DNA from: Bacteroidaceae bacterium
GTDB lineage: Bacteria; Bacteroidota; Bacteroidia; Bacteroidales; Bacteroidaceae
Length of the DNA stretch: 64,000 nt
Reading direction: 5' to 3'
Assembly: GCA_017560945.1 (NCBI GenBank)
Contig: JAFZDY010000002.1
Coordinates: 1 to 64,000 of the forward strand
How positions within the stretch are numbered: position 1 is the stretch's first letter; every line of letters begins with the position of its first letter. Below the pieces are notes generated by a model. The model did not search any database. It was not told the DNA's origin and worked only from the letters and a program-made list of their open reading frames with translations. Of the stretch, positions 24,550 through 33,686 are shown in pieces. A program made the translations under genes and the position numbers.

Positions 24550-26643
24550 ATGAAACATCTTACCCTCATACTTTACGTCCTGCTGACCGTGGTGTTGGCC
24601 GTGGCTACCTGGGTGGAGCATACGCGGGGGACGGATTTTGTGGTGGAGCATATCTATCACTCGATGCCCTTTATTGTCCTTTGGGGGGTACTTGGGGGGA
24701 TGATGATTTTTTCCCAACTGAGAAAAACTTTTTTTCAGGTAGGGCCGAAATTTTTCTTGCACTTATCCTTCGCAATGATATTGGTGGGGGCATTGACCAC
24801 CTTCCTTACGGGCAAGAAGGGGATGATGCACTTGCGTATGGGAGAACCTAACTTTCAATTCGTGGAAGAGGGGACGCAAAGGTTACTCCATCTGCCCTTT
24901 TCCTTGGAGTTGGACACCTTCTACATCGACTATTACCCAGGGACGGATGCTCCGGCGGATTATGTGAGTGTGGTGAAGATAGGCGGACCCCATCCCCAGC
25001 CTTCCCCAGGGGGAAGGAGTAGTTACCTTCACAATGACGAGCAACACATTTCACTCCCCTCCCTTGGGAGGGGTAAGGGGGAGGGTCTGTTCTTCTCTAT
25101 CTCCATGAATAACATCCTCACACACAGGGGATACCGTTTTTACCAATCGTCGTTCGACGAGGATGAACGAGGTACTTGGCTGAGTGTGAATTACGACCCT
25201 TGGGGGACAGGGATTACGTATGCAGGTTACATCATGTTGCTTGTCTCCATGGTGTGGATGATGATTCACCCACGAGGTGGATTCAGAAGGCTATTGAAGC
25301 AAGTTGATAAGGCCAATAAAAGTCGGTATGTGACCATTCTGTTACTTCTTACTTCTGCCACAACCTCCGTTGCACATGAAGCAGAGCAACTACCCATAAT
25401 TTCGATAGAAGAAGCAGAGCATGTAAAGGAAATGCAGGTGATTTATCACAATCGAGTGGTGCCACTGAATACCCTTGCACGCGACTTTGTGAGGAAACTC
25501 TATGGGAAGGACTCCTTTCATGGTCTATCGGCTGAACAGGTGTTACTGAGTTGGCAACGCTATCCTGAGGAGTGGGCTTACGCACCCATCATCAAGGTAA
25601 AAAGTGATGAGCTACGTGCCTTGTTTGGCTTGGACGGCAAGTATGCACGGATGGTGGACGTAGAAGAAATGGAAGGTTGTTCATCTACCGATAAAACGAT
25701 GCGTGAGGTGGAGGAGAAGGTGGCGCTTGCGACGATGTTGCAGAGTGGTACTCTCGTCCGTTATTTACCCGAGGATGGAAGTGTGCCCTCACTGAGTAGG
25801 GCAGAGGTGAAGGCCGAACTTATATACAACTGCATCCCTTTTACCAAGGTGCTCTTTATGTTTAACTTGACGATGGGGATAGCCATGTTGTTATGGTCGC
25901 TCCTATTTACCCCTACGCGAAGAAGGGAAGCAAAATGTTTCTTGTACTTGGGTATTCACTCCTTCCCCCTGGGGAAGGTTGGGATGGGGTCCGCTCTTCT
26001 GTTCGCTCTCACAGGCTATTTGCTAAGGTGGTACATAGGTGGACGCATCCCTTTGAGCAATGGGTACGAGACGATGTACTTCATGTCGCTATGTGTCATG
26101 GGGTGTGCACTCCTTGTTCGAAGGAGATTGCCCATGGCTATACCTTTTGGCTTCTTGCTTTCGGGGTTTGCCTTATTAGTAGCTTACCTGGGGCAGATGA
26201 ATCCTCAGATAACACCCCTTGTGCCTGTGTTGGTGTCGCCATGGTTGAGCCTTCATGTGTCGGTCATCATGATGTCATACGCCTTGTTCGCCTTCATCCT
26301 ATTGAATGGAGTGTGGGCACTTTGTGTGCCTCGCGAGGCGGAGCGGTTGATGGTGTATAGCCGATTGATGCTTTTCCCCGCTGTCTTCCTGTTAGCCGCA
26401 GGCATCTTCATGGGTGCCGTGTGGGCAAATGTGTCGTGGGGAAGGTATTGGGGATGGGATCCTAAGGAGGTGTGGGCGCTCATCACCCTGCTCATCTATG
26501 CTCTACCTATGCATGGGGCTTCGCTTCCCCTTTTTCGAAAACCGAAGTTCTTCCACGCCTACTTGATACTTTCCTTCTTGAGTGTACTGATAACCTACTT
26601 TGGCGTGAATTTCTTTTTAGGAGGAATGCATAGTTATGCGTAG
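24550..26643 (+). CDS. Cytochrome c biogenesis protein, ResB-CcsA fusion
   Basis: About 697 residues from MKHLTLIL. It transfers haem to apocytochrome c on the outer face of the membrane (system II). The first 270 residues are ResB-like, with membrane segments around ILYVLLTVVLAVATWVEH, IVLWGVLGGMMIF, FAMILVGALTTFL and ITYAGYIMLLVSMVWMM. After a large periplasmic part comes the CcsA part, with about eight helices and the haem-handling WWD-type motif WGRYWGWDPKEVWAL near the end. Three repeat-derived stretches are read in frame: TFFQVGPK (24717-24752), GGPHPQPSPGG...GRGKGEG (24985-25086) and SFPLGKVGMGS (25957-25992). The frame remains open, so they are tolerated or the gene has recently become defective. 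Confidence 0.85.
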   Translation: MKHLTLILYVLLTVVLAVATWVEHTRGTDFVVEHIYHSMPFIVLWGVLGGMMIFSQLRKTFFQVGPKFFLHLSFAMILVGALTTFLTGKKGMMHLRMGEPNFQFVEEGTQRLLHLPFSLELDTFYIDYYPGTDAPADYVSVVKIGGPHPQPSPGGRSSYLHNDEQHISLPSLGRGKGEGLFFSISMNNILTHRGYRFYQSSFDEDERGTWLSVNYDPWGTGITYAGYIMLLVSMVWMMIHPRGGFRRLLKQVDKANKSRYVTILLLLTSATTSVAHEAEQLPIISIEEAEHVKEMQVIYHNRVVPLNTLARDFVRKLYGKDSFHGLSAEQVLLSWQRYPEEWAYAPIIKVKSDELRALFGLDGKYARMVDVEEMEGCSSTDKTMREVEEKVALATMLQSGTLVRYLPEDGSVPSLSRAEVKAELIYNCIPFTKVLFMFNLTMGIAMLLWSLLFTPTRRREAKCFLYLGIHSFPLGKVGMGSALLFALTGYLLRWYIGGRIPLSNGYETMYFMSLCVMGCALLVRRRLPMAIPFGFLLSGFALLVAYLGQMNPQITPLVPVLVSPWLSLHVSVIMMSYALFAFILLNGVWALCVPREAERLMVYSRLMLFPAVFLLAAGIFMGAVWANVSWGRYWGWDPKEVWALITLLIYALPMHGASLPLFRKPKFFHAYLILSFLSVLITYFGVNFFLGGMHSYA
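24717..24752 (+). repeat. CAGGTAGGG motif inside the ResB part
   Basis: GAGAAAAACTTTTTTTCAGG followed by TAGGGCCGAAATTTTTC, in frame. Same family as 2989-3058 and 33551-33580. Confidence 0.7.
24985..25086 (-). repeat. Composite GC-rich palindromic element, read in frame
   Basis: 102 bp, i.e. exactly 34 codons. One end (25052-25086) is, on the minus strand, GACCCTCCCCCTT-CCCCTCCC-GGGAGGGGAGTG, almost identical to 39294-39329. The other end (24985-25020) matches 46222-46260 and 25957-25992. Each half is itself a palindrome. Confidence 0.85.
25957..25992 (+). repeat. Single half-element of the palindromic family, read in frame
   Basis: ACTCCTTCCCCCTGGGGAAG followed by GTTGGGATGGGGTCC: the right half of the element at 46164-46260, here alone inside the CcsA region. 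Confidence 0.8.
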
Positions 26644-26750
26644 ATAAAAAGAAAATAACTCGAAAATCCTAAACAAAACCTTGCAAGCCAATTTATAGAA
26701 TCTCCATAGAAATTTTTCTTAAAATTGCAGGGCATTTCCTTTCTTATTTG

Positions 26751-26758
26751 TACTTTTG
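26751..26758 (+). promoter_or_regulatory. -7 element TACTTTTG
   Basis: TAnnTTTG match 18 bp before the ATG at 26776. It lies inside the longer frame that begins at 26725 and so rules out that start. Confidence 0.6.
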
Positions 26759-26775
26759 CACGAAAAGTATTATTC

Positions 26776-29763
26776 ATGATGAGAAAATATTGCTTTATAC
26801 TCTTTCTGATGTTATCCGTCGGGTTGTGTGCCCAGTCTGTTGATCGCACCGTGGAGGAGCGTCTAACCATCTATTTCAAGGAATATATAGTACCCTCGGC
26901 ACGTATCGGTGCTTGCAAACTCGATTCGTTCAAGATAGATCATGAGCGTCGGACGCTACTTGTTTATGCCAATGCCACATTTGGTTATCAACCCTTTACA
27001 CGTGAAACGGCAGATGACATCTATGCGCAGATGAGGCAGATACTGCCTGGCCCGGTGAACTACTTCGATATCACCCTGTATGCTGATGGACGAAAGATTC
27101 ACGAATTGATACCCAATGCCCTGCGTGGCAGAAGGGACAGGGAAGAGGGACGCCTGTGGGATGGTGTGCGACACAAGGATGCCCCATGGGTGACCCGCAC
27201 TTCGCGCCCTTACGAAATAGAACAGGGACTGGACGGACATCACCTGATTGTATGGCAAAGTCATGGTAGACACTACAAGAATGCACGTGACGAATGGGCC
27301 TGGCAACGTCCGCCCCTCTTCTGTACCACCGAGGACCTCTTCACCCAATCTTTTGTAGTACCTTACATCATCCCTATGTTGGAGAATGCCGGTGCCATAG
27401 TTTTCACTCCCCGTGAGCGCGATACACAACGCCACGAGGTGATAGTGGACAACGATGGAAGTCACGTGGGAAGTATCTATTATGAGGAGAAGGCTCGCAA
27501 GGCTCCGTGGAAGAGTTCATCAGTAAAGGGCTTTGCTCGTCAGAGCGAGGTTTACAAGGATGGAGACACACCATTCTTGTCTGGCACGGGAAGATTTACT
27601 ACTACGTCGGGGAAGAAAAAAAATACGAAAACCCTTGCCACATGGATACCCGACATACCCGAGACAGGTGCATACGCCGTGTATGTGTCGTATCAGACAT
27701 TGCCTGATGCCGTACCCGATGCTCACTACACCGTCTTCCACAAAGGGGGAACTACCGACTTTCTTGTTAATCAACGTATGGGAGGTGGTACTTGGGTGTA
27801 CTTGGGCACTTTCGAGTTTGATAAGGGACAAAATGACTATGGCTTCGTAGCCTTGAGTAATGAGAGTAGTACGAAAGGTACTATCAGTGCCGATGCCGTG
27901 CGCTTTGGTGGAGGTATGGGCGACATCGAGCGCGGAGGTGAGGTGAGCGGATATCCCCGTTACCTGGAAGGTGCACGCTATTGGGCACAATGGGCAGGAA
28001 TGCCCTACACCGTTTATGGTGGATATAAAGGGGAGAACGACTATAACGACGACATCAATACCCGTGGACGTACGGCCAATTACCTTTCCGGAGGTTCTGT
28101 ATTCAATCCTAATGAAGAGGGCTTGCGTGTGCCCATTGAAATGACTTTGGGTGTGCATAGCGATGCGGGGTTCAGCCGCGAGGATGAGTTGGTGGGTACG
28201 TTGGGTATCTACACTACCAATTTCAATGAAGGAAAGTTGGCGGCAGGTCCCTCTCGTTATACAAGCCGTGACTTGAACGACCTGGTACTGACTGGACTTA
28301 GTCGAGACCTTTCGGCTTACATCGGTCAACCATGGATACACCGTGGTATGTGGAACAAGAACTATAGCGAATCGCGTCTGCCCATGATACCTTCCATGAT
28401 ATTGGAGACCCTTTCGCATCAGAATTTTGCCGACCTCAAATGGGGACACGATCCGGGTTTCAAGTTCACCCTTGGTCGTTCGGTGTACAAGTCCATCTTG
28501 AAATTCATTGCCACTTTGAACGGACACGGATATGTGGTACAACCACTTCCTGTAAACAATTTTGCGATTCGTTTTTCCTCTCATCCGAATATGGAGAAGA
28601 AACATGGTAAGAAAATAGAGAATGCCAAGGTAAGACTCTCGTGGGAAGCAGTGAATGATGCACTTGAGCCTACGGCCAAACCAAATGGATATGTGGTGTA
28701 TACTCGCATAGGATATGGAGGATTTGATAACGGACAATATGTGGAAAAACCGCATTTGGATATGGAGATAGAACCTGGATTGGTATATAGTTTCAAGGTG
28801 ACGGCCGTGAACGAGGGAGGAGAGAGCTTTCCGAGTGAAACGTTGTGTGCCTATCAAGCATTGGAGGGAAATACCACTTTGTTGATAGTGAATGGATTTG
28901 ACCGATTGAGTGGTCCTGCTACGATAGAGAATCCCGTAGAGCAAGGTTTTGACTTGCGTCGTGATGCGGGTGTACCTTATATATATACAACCTCTTTCTG
29001 TGGCGCTCAACAATCTTTTGACCGTCAGTATATAGGTCTTGAGACTCCCGAAGGACTTGGATATAGCGGTAATGAATTGGAGGGAATGCGCATTGCAGGA
29101 AATACCTTTGACTACCCCTTTGTACATGGAAAAGCCATACAAGCCGTAGGTGGATACTCCTTTGTGTCGTGTAGCGATGAGGCCGTGGAGAATGGTCACG
29201 TGAGATTGGCCGACTATCCTATGGTAGACCTCATCCTGGGAGTGGAGAAGACAGGAGGTCGTTCAGCTATGAGTGGTGAGCAGTATCAAGTCTTTTCACC
29301 TGTTATGCAACGCGTGATTTCTGAGTATTTGAATGGTGGTGGAAACTTGTTGGCCAGTGGTTCGCACATTGGTTCTGACCCTACATATACTACCCAAGGG
29401 GGAGCCATGTTCATTGCTGATAAGTTGAAGTTTAAAGTCGGTAATGCCTTGGCCGTTCCTTCTACGGCAGGTGCTCGTGGAGTACTATATTCGACCCCTA
29501 TTCGTAGTGCATACTCTTCCTTTACTATCCCTCGTACATTGAACGAGGAGAGGTTGGCTATTCCAGCTCCTGAGTCTCTTCAGCCTGTGGCACCGGCATA
29601 TGCTGTGCTTGCTTATGAAGAGGGAAATCAGTGTGCAGCCATTGCCTATCCGGGTTCCGATTATCGTACTTTCATTATGGGTTTCCCTTTCGAAAGTATC
29701 ATAGAAGAAAAGGAACGCATCCAACTGATGGGAATGGTGTTGAATTTCCTAAATCAACCCTAA
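26776..29763 (+). CDS. Secreted xanthan-lyase-like / N-acetylmuramoyl-L-alanine amidase-like protein with golvesin-type domain
   Basis: About 995 residues, signal peptide ending LCAQ. The layout is that of Bacteroidetes proteins annotated as xanthan lyase: a first amidase_3-like half (HHLIVWQSHGRHYKNARDEW...TEDLFTQSFVVPYII), then an inserted golvesin C-terminal-type beta domain (YAVYVSYQTLPDAVPDAHYT...YLGTFEFDKG). The amidase-like part then resumes with YLSGGSVFNPNEEGLRVPIE, TLGVHSDAGF and PSMILETLSHQNFAD. After that come a fibronectin-III-like stretch (VVYTRIGYGG... VYSFKVTAVNEGGESFPS) and a Rossmann-like C-terminus. H in GVHSDAG and E in ILETLSHQ are candidate zinc ligands or catalytic residues. 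Likely a cell-wall or glycan-directed hydrolase; the true substrate is unproven. Confidence 0.75.
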   Translation: MMRKYCFILFLMLSVGLCAQSVDRTVEERLTIYFKEYIVPSARIGACKLDSFKIDHERRTLLVYANATFGYQPFTRETADDIYAQMRQILPGPVNYFDITLYADGRKIHELIPNALRGRRDREEGRLWDGVRHKDAPWVTRTSRPYEIEQGLDGHHLIVWQSHGRHYKNARDEWAWQRPPLFCTTEDLFTQSFVVPYIIPMLENAGAIVFTPRERDTQRHEVIVDNDGSHVGSIYYEEKARKAPWKSSSVKGFARQSEVYKDGDTPFLSGTGRFTTTSGKKKNTKTLATWIPDIPETGAYAVYVSYQTLPDAVPDAHYTVFHKGGTTDFLVNQRMGGGTWVYLGTFEFDKGQNDYGFVALSNESSTKGTISADAVRFGGGMGDIERGGEVSGYPRYLEGARYWAQWAGMPYTVYGGYKGENDYNDDINTRGRTANYLSGGSVFNPNEEGLRVPIEMTLGVHSDAGFSREDELVGTLGIYTTNFNEGKLAAGPSRYTSRDLNDLVLTGLSRDLSAYIGQPWIHRGMWNKNYSESRLPMIPSMILETLSHQNFADLKWGHDPGFKFTLGRSVYKSILKFIATLNGHGYVVQPLPVNNFAIRFSSHPNMEKKHGKKIENAKVRLSWEAVNDALEPTAKPNGYVVYTRIGYGGFDNGQYVEKPHLDMEIEPGLVYSFKVTAVNEGGESFPSETLCAYQALEGNTTLLIVNGFDRLSGPATIENPVEQGFDLRRDAGVPYIYTTSFCGAQQSFDRQYIGLETPEGLGYSGNELEGMRIAGNTFDYPFVHGKAIQAVGGYSFVSCSDEAVENGHVRLADYPMVDLILGVEKTGGRSAMSGEQYQVFSPVMQRVISEYLNGGGNLLASGSHIGSDPTYTTQGGAMFIADKLKFKVGNALAVPSTAGARGVLYSTPIRSAYSSFTIPRTLNEERLAIPAPESLQPVAPAYAVLAYEEGNQCAAIAYPGSDYRTFIMGFPFESIIEEKERIQLMGMVLNFLNQP

Positions 29764-29979
29764 TAGGTGCTTTGGTCGATATACGTGAGGCCGACGTGTA
29801 TTATACGTGTATCTTCAATACATAAGTAAGTCTTCGTTTATGGGGCATTTTTACTTTTACTATTGAAATACATATTGGATTTAATGTGGATATATTATGT
29901 TGTAATTCATTCTTTACAAGTTTTATATTACAAGTTTGCTGATATAAAGGTGTTGAATATGTCAATCTTGAGTAAATAA

Positions 29980-30015
29980 AAAGAGGGTGTGTCTCACGCG
30001 AGACACACCCTCTTT
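29980..30015. terminator. Bidirectional terminator
   Basis: AAAGAGGGTGTGTCT / AGACACACCCTCTTT, 15 bp with a six-base loop, A-rich before and T-rich after. It serves the amidase-like gene (+) and the DASS transporter (-). The 29764-29979 stretch otherwise shows nothing. Confidence 0.9.
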
Positions 30016-30041
30016 CATTTATCATTAAGTACCTCTATGAA

Positions 30042-31556
30042 TTAGAAGAATCCAATTGTGCCGAGGAGAATCAACATACCATATCCGAGTACGAGGCCGA
30101 TGATACCCATAATCAAACCAGACTTAGCCATGTACTTCTGTTCGATCATACCTGTACCGTGAGCCAATGCATTGGGAGGAGTAGAGATAGGCAATATCAT
30201 TGCTACAGAAGCAGCGATGGCGATACCAATCAACAAGCAAGCAACACCACCGATAGGAGCCAATTCAGCAGTCATGCTCTTACCAACAACGGCCAAGATG
30301 GGAACGAGCAATGCAGCAGTAGCTGTGTTAGAGATGAAGTTAGACAATGTGTAGCAGATGATACCTGAACCGATCAATACCAACAATACGGGCCATGAGT
30401 TGAACGGAATGGCGTTGATCAAGTTTTCTGCCAAACCAGTCTCGTTCAAGGCAACACCGAGGGCGAAACCACCAGCAACCATCCAAAGAACAGCCCAGTT
30501 GATTTCTTCCAAATCGCGACGAGTGATTACACCGATACCTGCAAATACTGCAACAGGGAGCAGAGCTACCACGTTAGCATTTACACCAGTTACCTTATCG
30601 GTTACCCACAAGAGTACAGTTACTGCAAATGTGATGTACACGATGATTGAACGCCAGTCTTTCTTTGCCTCACCTTCAATTTGCAATTCGATAGTCTTTT
30701 GTTTGAAGGGGAACAACTTCAAAAGAAGCAACCAACCGATTACGAGAATCAAAAGTGTGAAAGGCAACATAAACATCATCCATTCACCAAAACCAAGGTT
30801 GAGGTTCAAACCTTCGGGGTCATTCAAATACTTCAATGCGATGGCATTCGGAGGAGTACCGATGGGAGTTCCAAGACCACCCACGTTAGCACCGATAGGA
30901 ATTGCCATAGCCAAGGCAATCTTACCCTTACCGTCGGCGGGAAGAGCCTTCAATACAGGAGCAAGGAAAGTCAACATCATAGCAGCAGTAGCGGTGTTGC
31001 TCAAGAACATTGAGAAGATACCTGTTACCAATACGAAGCCGAGCAACACGAAACGTGACTGAGTACCGAAGGGCTTCAACATAACCTTAGCCAAAGCTGA
31101 GTCCATACCTGTCTTGGTAGCAGCAATAGCCAAGATGAAACCACCCAAGAAGAGCATGATGATGGGGTCAGCAAAACAGTATACGATAGATTTGTACTTG
31201 ATGAGTGTACCAAGTTGGCTGGGGTCATAACCTTCCTTGAAGAGCCACAAAGCACTATCAGAAGATGTGAAGAGCAATATTACCATTACGATAACTGAAG
31301 TAACCCACGCAGGAACTGCTTCGAAAATCCACATCAAAGTAGCGAATGCAAACACGGCAATTACGCGTTGCTCAACAAATGTCAAACCTTCGATGCCGAA
31401 AGTTTCGGTAGGGAGTAACCATAAAATGAGCGATACACCTATCGCCACAAGGATTTTAATAGTTCTTGAAAGGGTCTGGTCTTCGGCCAAACGTTTCTCT
31501 CTTCTTTTCTTTTGGTATTCTTCTACCAAATTAAAACCAGGAAAAATTTTAAACAT
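30042..31556 (-). CDS. DASS/SLC13 family dicarboxylate transporter
   Basis: 504 residues, about 11-12 membrane helices. Both SNT signatures of the divalent anion:sodium symporters are present (FLSNTATAAMM and FISNTATAALL), each followed by a GTPPNA or STPPNA loop (IGTPIGTPPNAIA, ILPISTPPNALA). These motifs form the sodium and carboxylate sites. Typical substrates are succinate, fumarate, malate or citrate, in either direction. It lies downstream of an AspT-like transporter on the same strand, about 100 bp apart, and near mutA-mutB; C4-dicarboxylate movement linked to the succinate pathway is the simplest reading. Confidence 0.9.
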   Translation of the reverse strand: MFKIFPGFNLVEEYQKKRREKRLAEDQTLSRTIKILVAIGVSLILWLLPTETFGIEGLTFVEQRVIAVFAFATLMWIFEAVPAWVTSVIVMVILLFTSSDSALWLFKEGYDPSQLGTLIKYKSIVYCFADPIIMLFLGGFILAIAATKTGMDSALAKVMLKPFGTQSRFVLLGFVLVTGIFSMFLSNTATAAMMLTFLAPVLKALPADGKGKIALAMAIPIGANVGGLGTPIGTPPNAIALKYLNDPEGLNLNLGFGEWMMFMLPFTLLILVIGWLLLLKLFPFKQKTIELQIEGEAKKDWRSIIVYITFAVTVLLWVTDKVTGVNANVVALLPVAVFAGIGVITRRDLEEINWAVLWMVAGGFALGVALNETGLAENLINAIPFNSWPVLLVLIGSGIICYTLSNFISNTATAALLVPILAVVGKSMTAELAPIGGVACLLIGIAIAASVAMILPISTPPNALAHGTGMIEQKYMAKSGLIMGIIGLVLGYGMLILLGTIGFF

Positions 31557-31657
31557 AACTAATTGATTTTTGTTAATTATTTAATTGTTTTGTTAATTCT
31601 CTATGTTGTTTTAGGCTCTTGAAACCTTTATACTCCCTTGGGATTCCTAAACCTGTT

Positions 31658-33331
31658 TTATGCACAAAGCAATAGGATGATGACTTGCGCCGTCACGATT
31701 CTGAGGAACATGACCAAAGGATATACGGTGGTGTATCCCACGGCAGGGGCATCGTTTCCCGTCGTTTGGTTTGCATAAGCCAAAGCGGGTGGGTCAGTCG
31801 TTGAGCCAGCGAGAAGTCCCATCAAAGTGAAGTAGTTGAGTTTGTACTTCAGTCGAGCAACCAATCCCATAATGAGTAGGGGGAGGGTGGTAATGAGGAA
31901 ACCACATCCTACGTACATCAAACCATCGCCTTCGATAACTGTTTGCACAAAGTTTCCTCCAGCCTTGATGCCTACACTGGCGAGGAACAGGGCAAGTCCT
32001 ATCTCACGCAACATCAAGTTGGCACTCATGGTGGTGTAGGTTACAAGTTTTAGTTTGTATCCAAAGCGTGCGATGAGGATGGCTACGATGAGTGGTCCTC
32101 CTGCAAGGCCGAGTTTCACAGGGGTAGGAATGCCAGGGAAGGCAATGGGCAAACTTCCAAAGAGTATACCCAGGAAGATTCCCACGAAGATGGTGACGAT
32201 GTTGGGATGATCGAGTCGCTTCAGTGAGTTTCCCATCTTGTTGGCTACGCGCTCTACGGCGTCTTGAGGACCTACAACCATCAAACGGTCACCTACCTGC
32301 AACTTCAGGTGTGGGTTGGCAAAGAGGTCAACTCCTGAACGATTGATACGTGTCACGTTCACGCCATATATACTGCTAAAGTGAAGTTGACCCAATGACT
32401 TACCGTTGACCTTTGACTGAGTAACTAAGATGCGACGTGATATGAGAGGGGCATTGATATCCTGATGTTCCCAATCCACCTCGATTCGCTTTCCGATGAA
32501 AGCAATGATAGCCTCAGCATCGTCCTCGGCGCATACGATGAAAAGTTGGTCGCCTACGTGGAAGATGGTGTCGCGATTGGGGATGCTCACATGTCCGTGT
32601 TGGAGGATGCGTGAACAAACAAAATCGCGGTTGAGAAACTCGCGCACGGCCATCAAAGTTTTTCCGCTCAGAGCCTCGTTATGCACCTCTACGTGCATCA
32701 GATAGGGTTTGATGTGAGGATTACCCTCCTCCTTCTTCAAATCCTCTTCCTCCTTTTGGAAATTGATGCGGCAAAGGTGTTTCAGCAGTATGGTAGCACC
32801 TATGATGCCCACAACGCCGAGGGGGTAGGCGCACGCATAGCCATTGGCAATGTCGGCTCCGTTGTATCCTATTTGGCTCAGTGCTTCGTTGGCGGCACCA
32901 AGGCCAGGTGTGTTTGTCACCGCGCCACACAGGACACCCACCAGCATTGGCAGGTCTTCACGTTCGAAAAACAATGCCCAAAGACCCAGCATTACCGCAA
33001 TGTTGAGTAATACCACGCCTATAGCGATGAGGTTCATGGTCACTCCCCCTTTCTTGAAACTCGAGAAGAACGAAGGACCTACCTGCAAACCTATGCAGTA
33101 GACGAAGAGGATGAGGCCTAAATCCTGCACGAAGTTTAGAATCTCACGATTGCCCGTGAAACCAAAGTGCCCCATGAGGATACCTACAAACAAAATAAAG
33201 GTGACCCCAAGGGAGACACCCAACATCTTCATCTTTCCCAACAATACTCCTACGGCAATGACAAAGGAATACAGTAGCACGATGTGTGCTATAGAATCGG
33301 GATTGAATAATAAGTTTTCTAACCAATCCAT
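31658..33331 (-). CDS. Putative transporter, AspT/YidE (aspartate:alanine exchanger) family
   Basis: 557 residues. Two membrane halves (residues 1-190 and 380-557), each with the AspT/YidE duplication pattern ([16 protein letters not shown] in half one, [11 protein letters not shown] in half two; [14 protein letters not shown] and [12 protein letters not shown]). Between them lie two RCK_C (TrkA-C) domains ([13 protein letters not shown] and [14 protein letters not shown]). AspT exchanges aspartate and alanine; most relatives are of unknown substrate. It has its own promoter at 33366-33396 and is divergent from mutA. Confidence 0.85.
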   Translation of the reverse strand: MDWLENLLFNPDSIAHIVLLYSFVIAVGVLLGKMKMLGVSLGVTFILFVGILMGHFGFTGNREILNFVQDLGLILFVYCIGLQVGPSFFSSFKKGGVTMNLIAIGVVLLNIAVMLGLWALFFEREDLPMLVGVLCGAVTNTPGLGAANEALSQIGYNGADIANGYACAYPLGVVGIIGATILLKHLCRINFQKEEEDLKKEEGNPHIKPYLMHVEVHNEALSGKTLMAVREFLNRDFVCSRILQHGHVSIPNRDTIFHVGDQLFIVCAEDDAEAIIAFIGKRIEVDWEHQDINAPLISRRILVTQSKVNGKSLGQLHFSSIYGVNVTRINRSGVDLFANPHLKLQVGDRLMVVGPQDAVERVANKMGNSLKRLDHPNIVTIFVGIFLGILFGSLPIAFPGIPTPVKLGLAGGPLIVAILIARFGYKLKLVTYTTMSANLMLREIGLALFLASVGIKAGGNFVQTVIEGDGLMYVGCGFLITTLPLLIMGLVARLKYKLNYFTLMGLLAGSTTDPPALAYANQTTGNDAPAVGYTTVYPLVMFLRIVTAQVIILLLCA

Positions 33332-33365
33332 TTTTTACCTTAACTGAACTTACCTGAAAACGCTG

Positions 33366-33396
33366 CAAAATTACCTTAAAAAGCTTACTTGACCAA
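33366..33396 (-). promoter_or_regulatory. Promoter of the AspT/YidE-like gene
   Basis: On the minus strand TTG (33394-33396), 20 bp, TAATTTTG (33366-33373), 35 bp before the ATG at 33331. Confidence 0.6.
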
Positions 33397-33550
33397 CCAT
33401 CGTGCTCACATTTTTAATATGATTTTCTCTAAATGTAAAAATGTCCTAATGTTAGGGTGTAAATAGCTGTTGATTGTAATGTCGGGGTAGCAATTTGAAA
33501 TATTCGTCAGTGATTACTTTTAGTTGCAATATTTTTTTTCTTTGTCCTTC

Positions 33551-33580
33551 AAAAAGTTTTTTTAGGTAGGGAAGAAAAAA
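33551..33580. repeat. CAGGTAGGG-type motif upstream of mutA
   Basis: AAAAAGTTTTTTTAGGTAGG then GAAGAAAAAAT; same arrangement as the copies near 3000 and 24730. The rest of the 355-bp divergent gap holds the two promoters and nothing else I can name. Confidence 0.65.
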
Positions 33581-33618
33581 TGCATGAGTAATATGCGTTA
33601 TTCTTCATTTATTTTCCT

Positions 33619-33626
33619 TACCTTTG
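33619..33626 (+). promoter_or_regulatory. -7 element TACCTTTG of mutA-mutB
   Basis: TAnnTTTG match 60 bp before the mutA ATG; no good -33 TTTG. Confidence 0.6.
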
Positions 33627-33686
33627 CACGATATTATATGAAAATTGCGAAAAGAAACCTATAAATTAACCGTATTAGACAAAACT

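Noticed and set aside
27520..29199. A 559-codon open frame on the minus strand inside the amidase-like gene
   Set aside because: It lies fully opposite a well-supported coding region, has no promoter and its translation shows no domain or signal.
30358..31062. Long plus-strand frames opposite the DASS transporter
   Set aside because: Low-complexity Thr/Ala/Pro/Lys translation produced by the transporter's codon bias; no start context.
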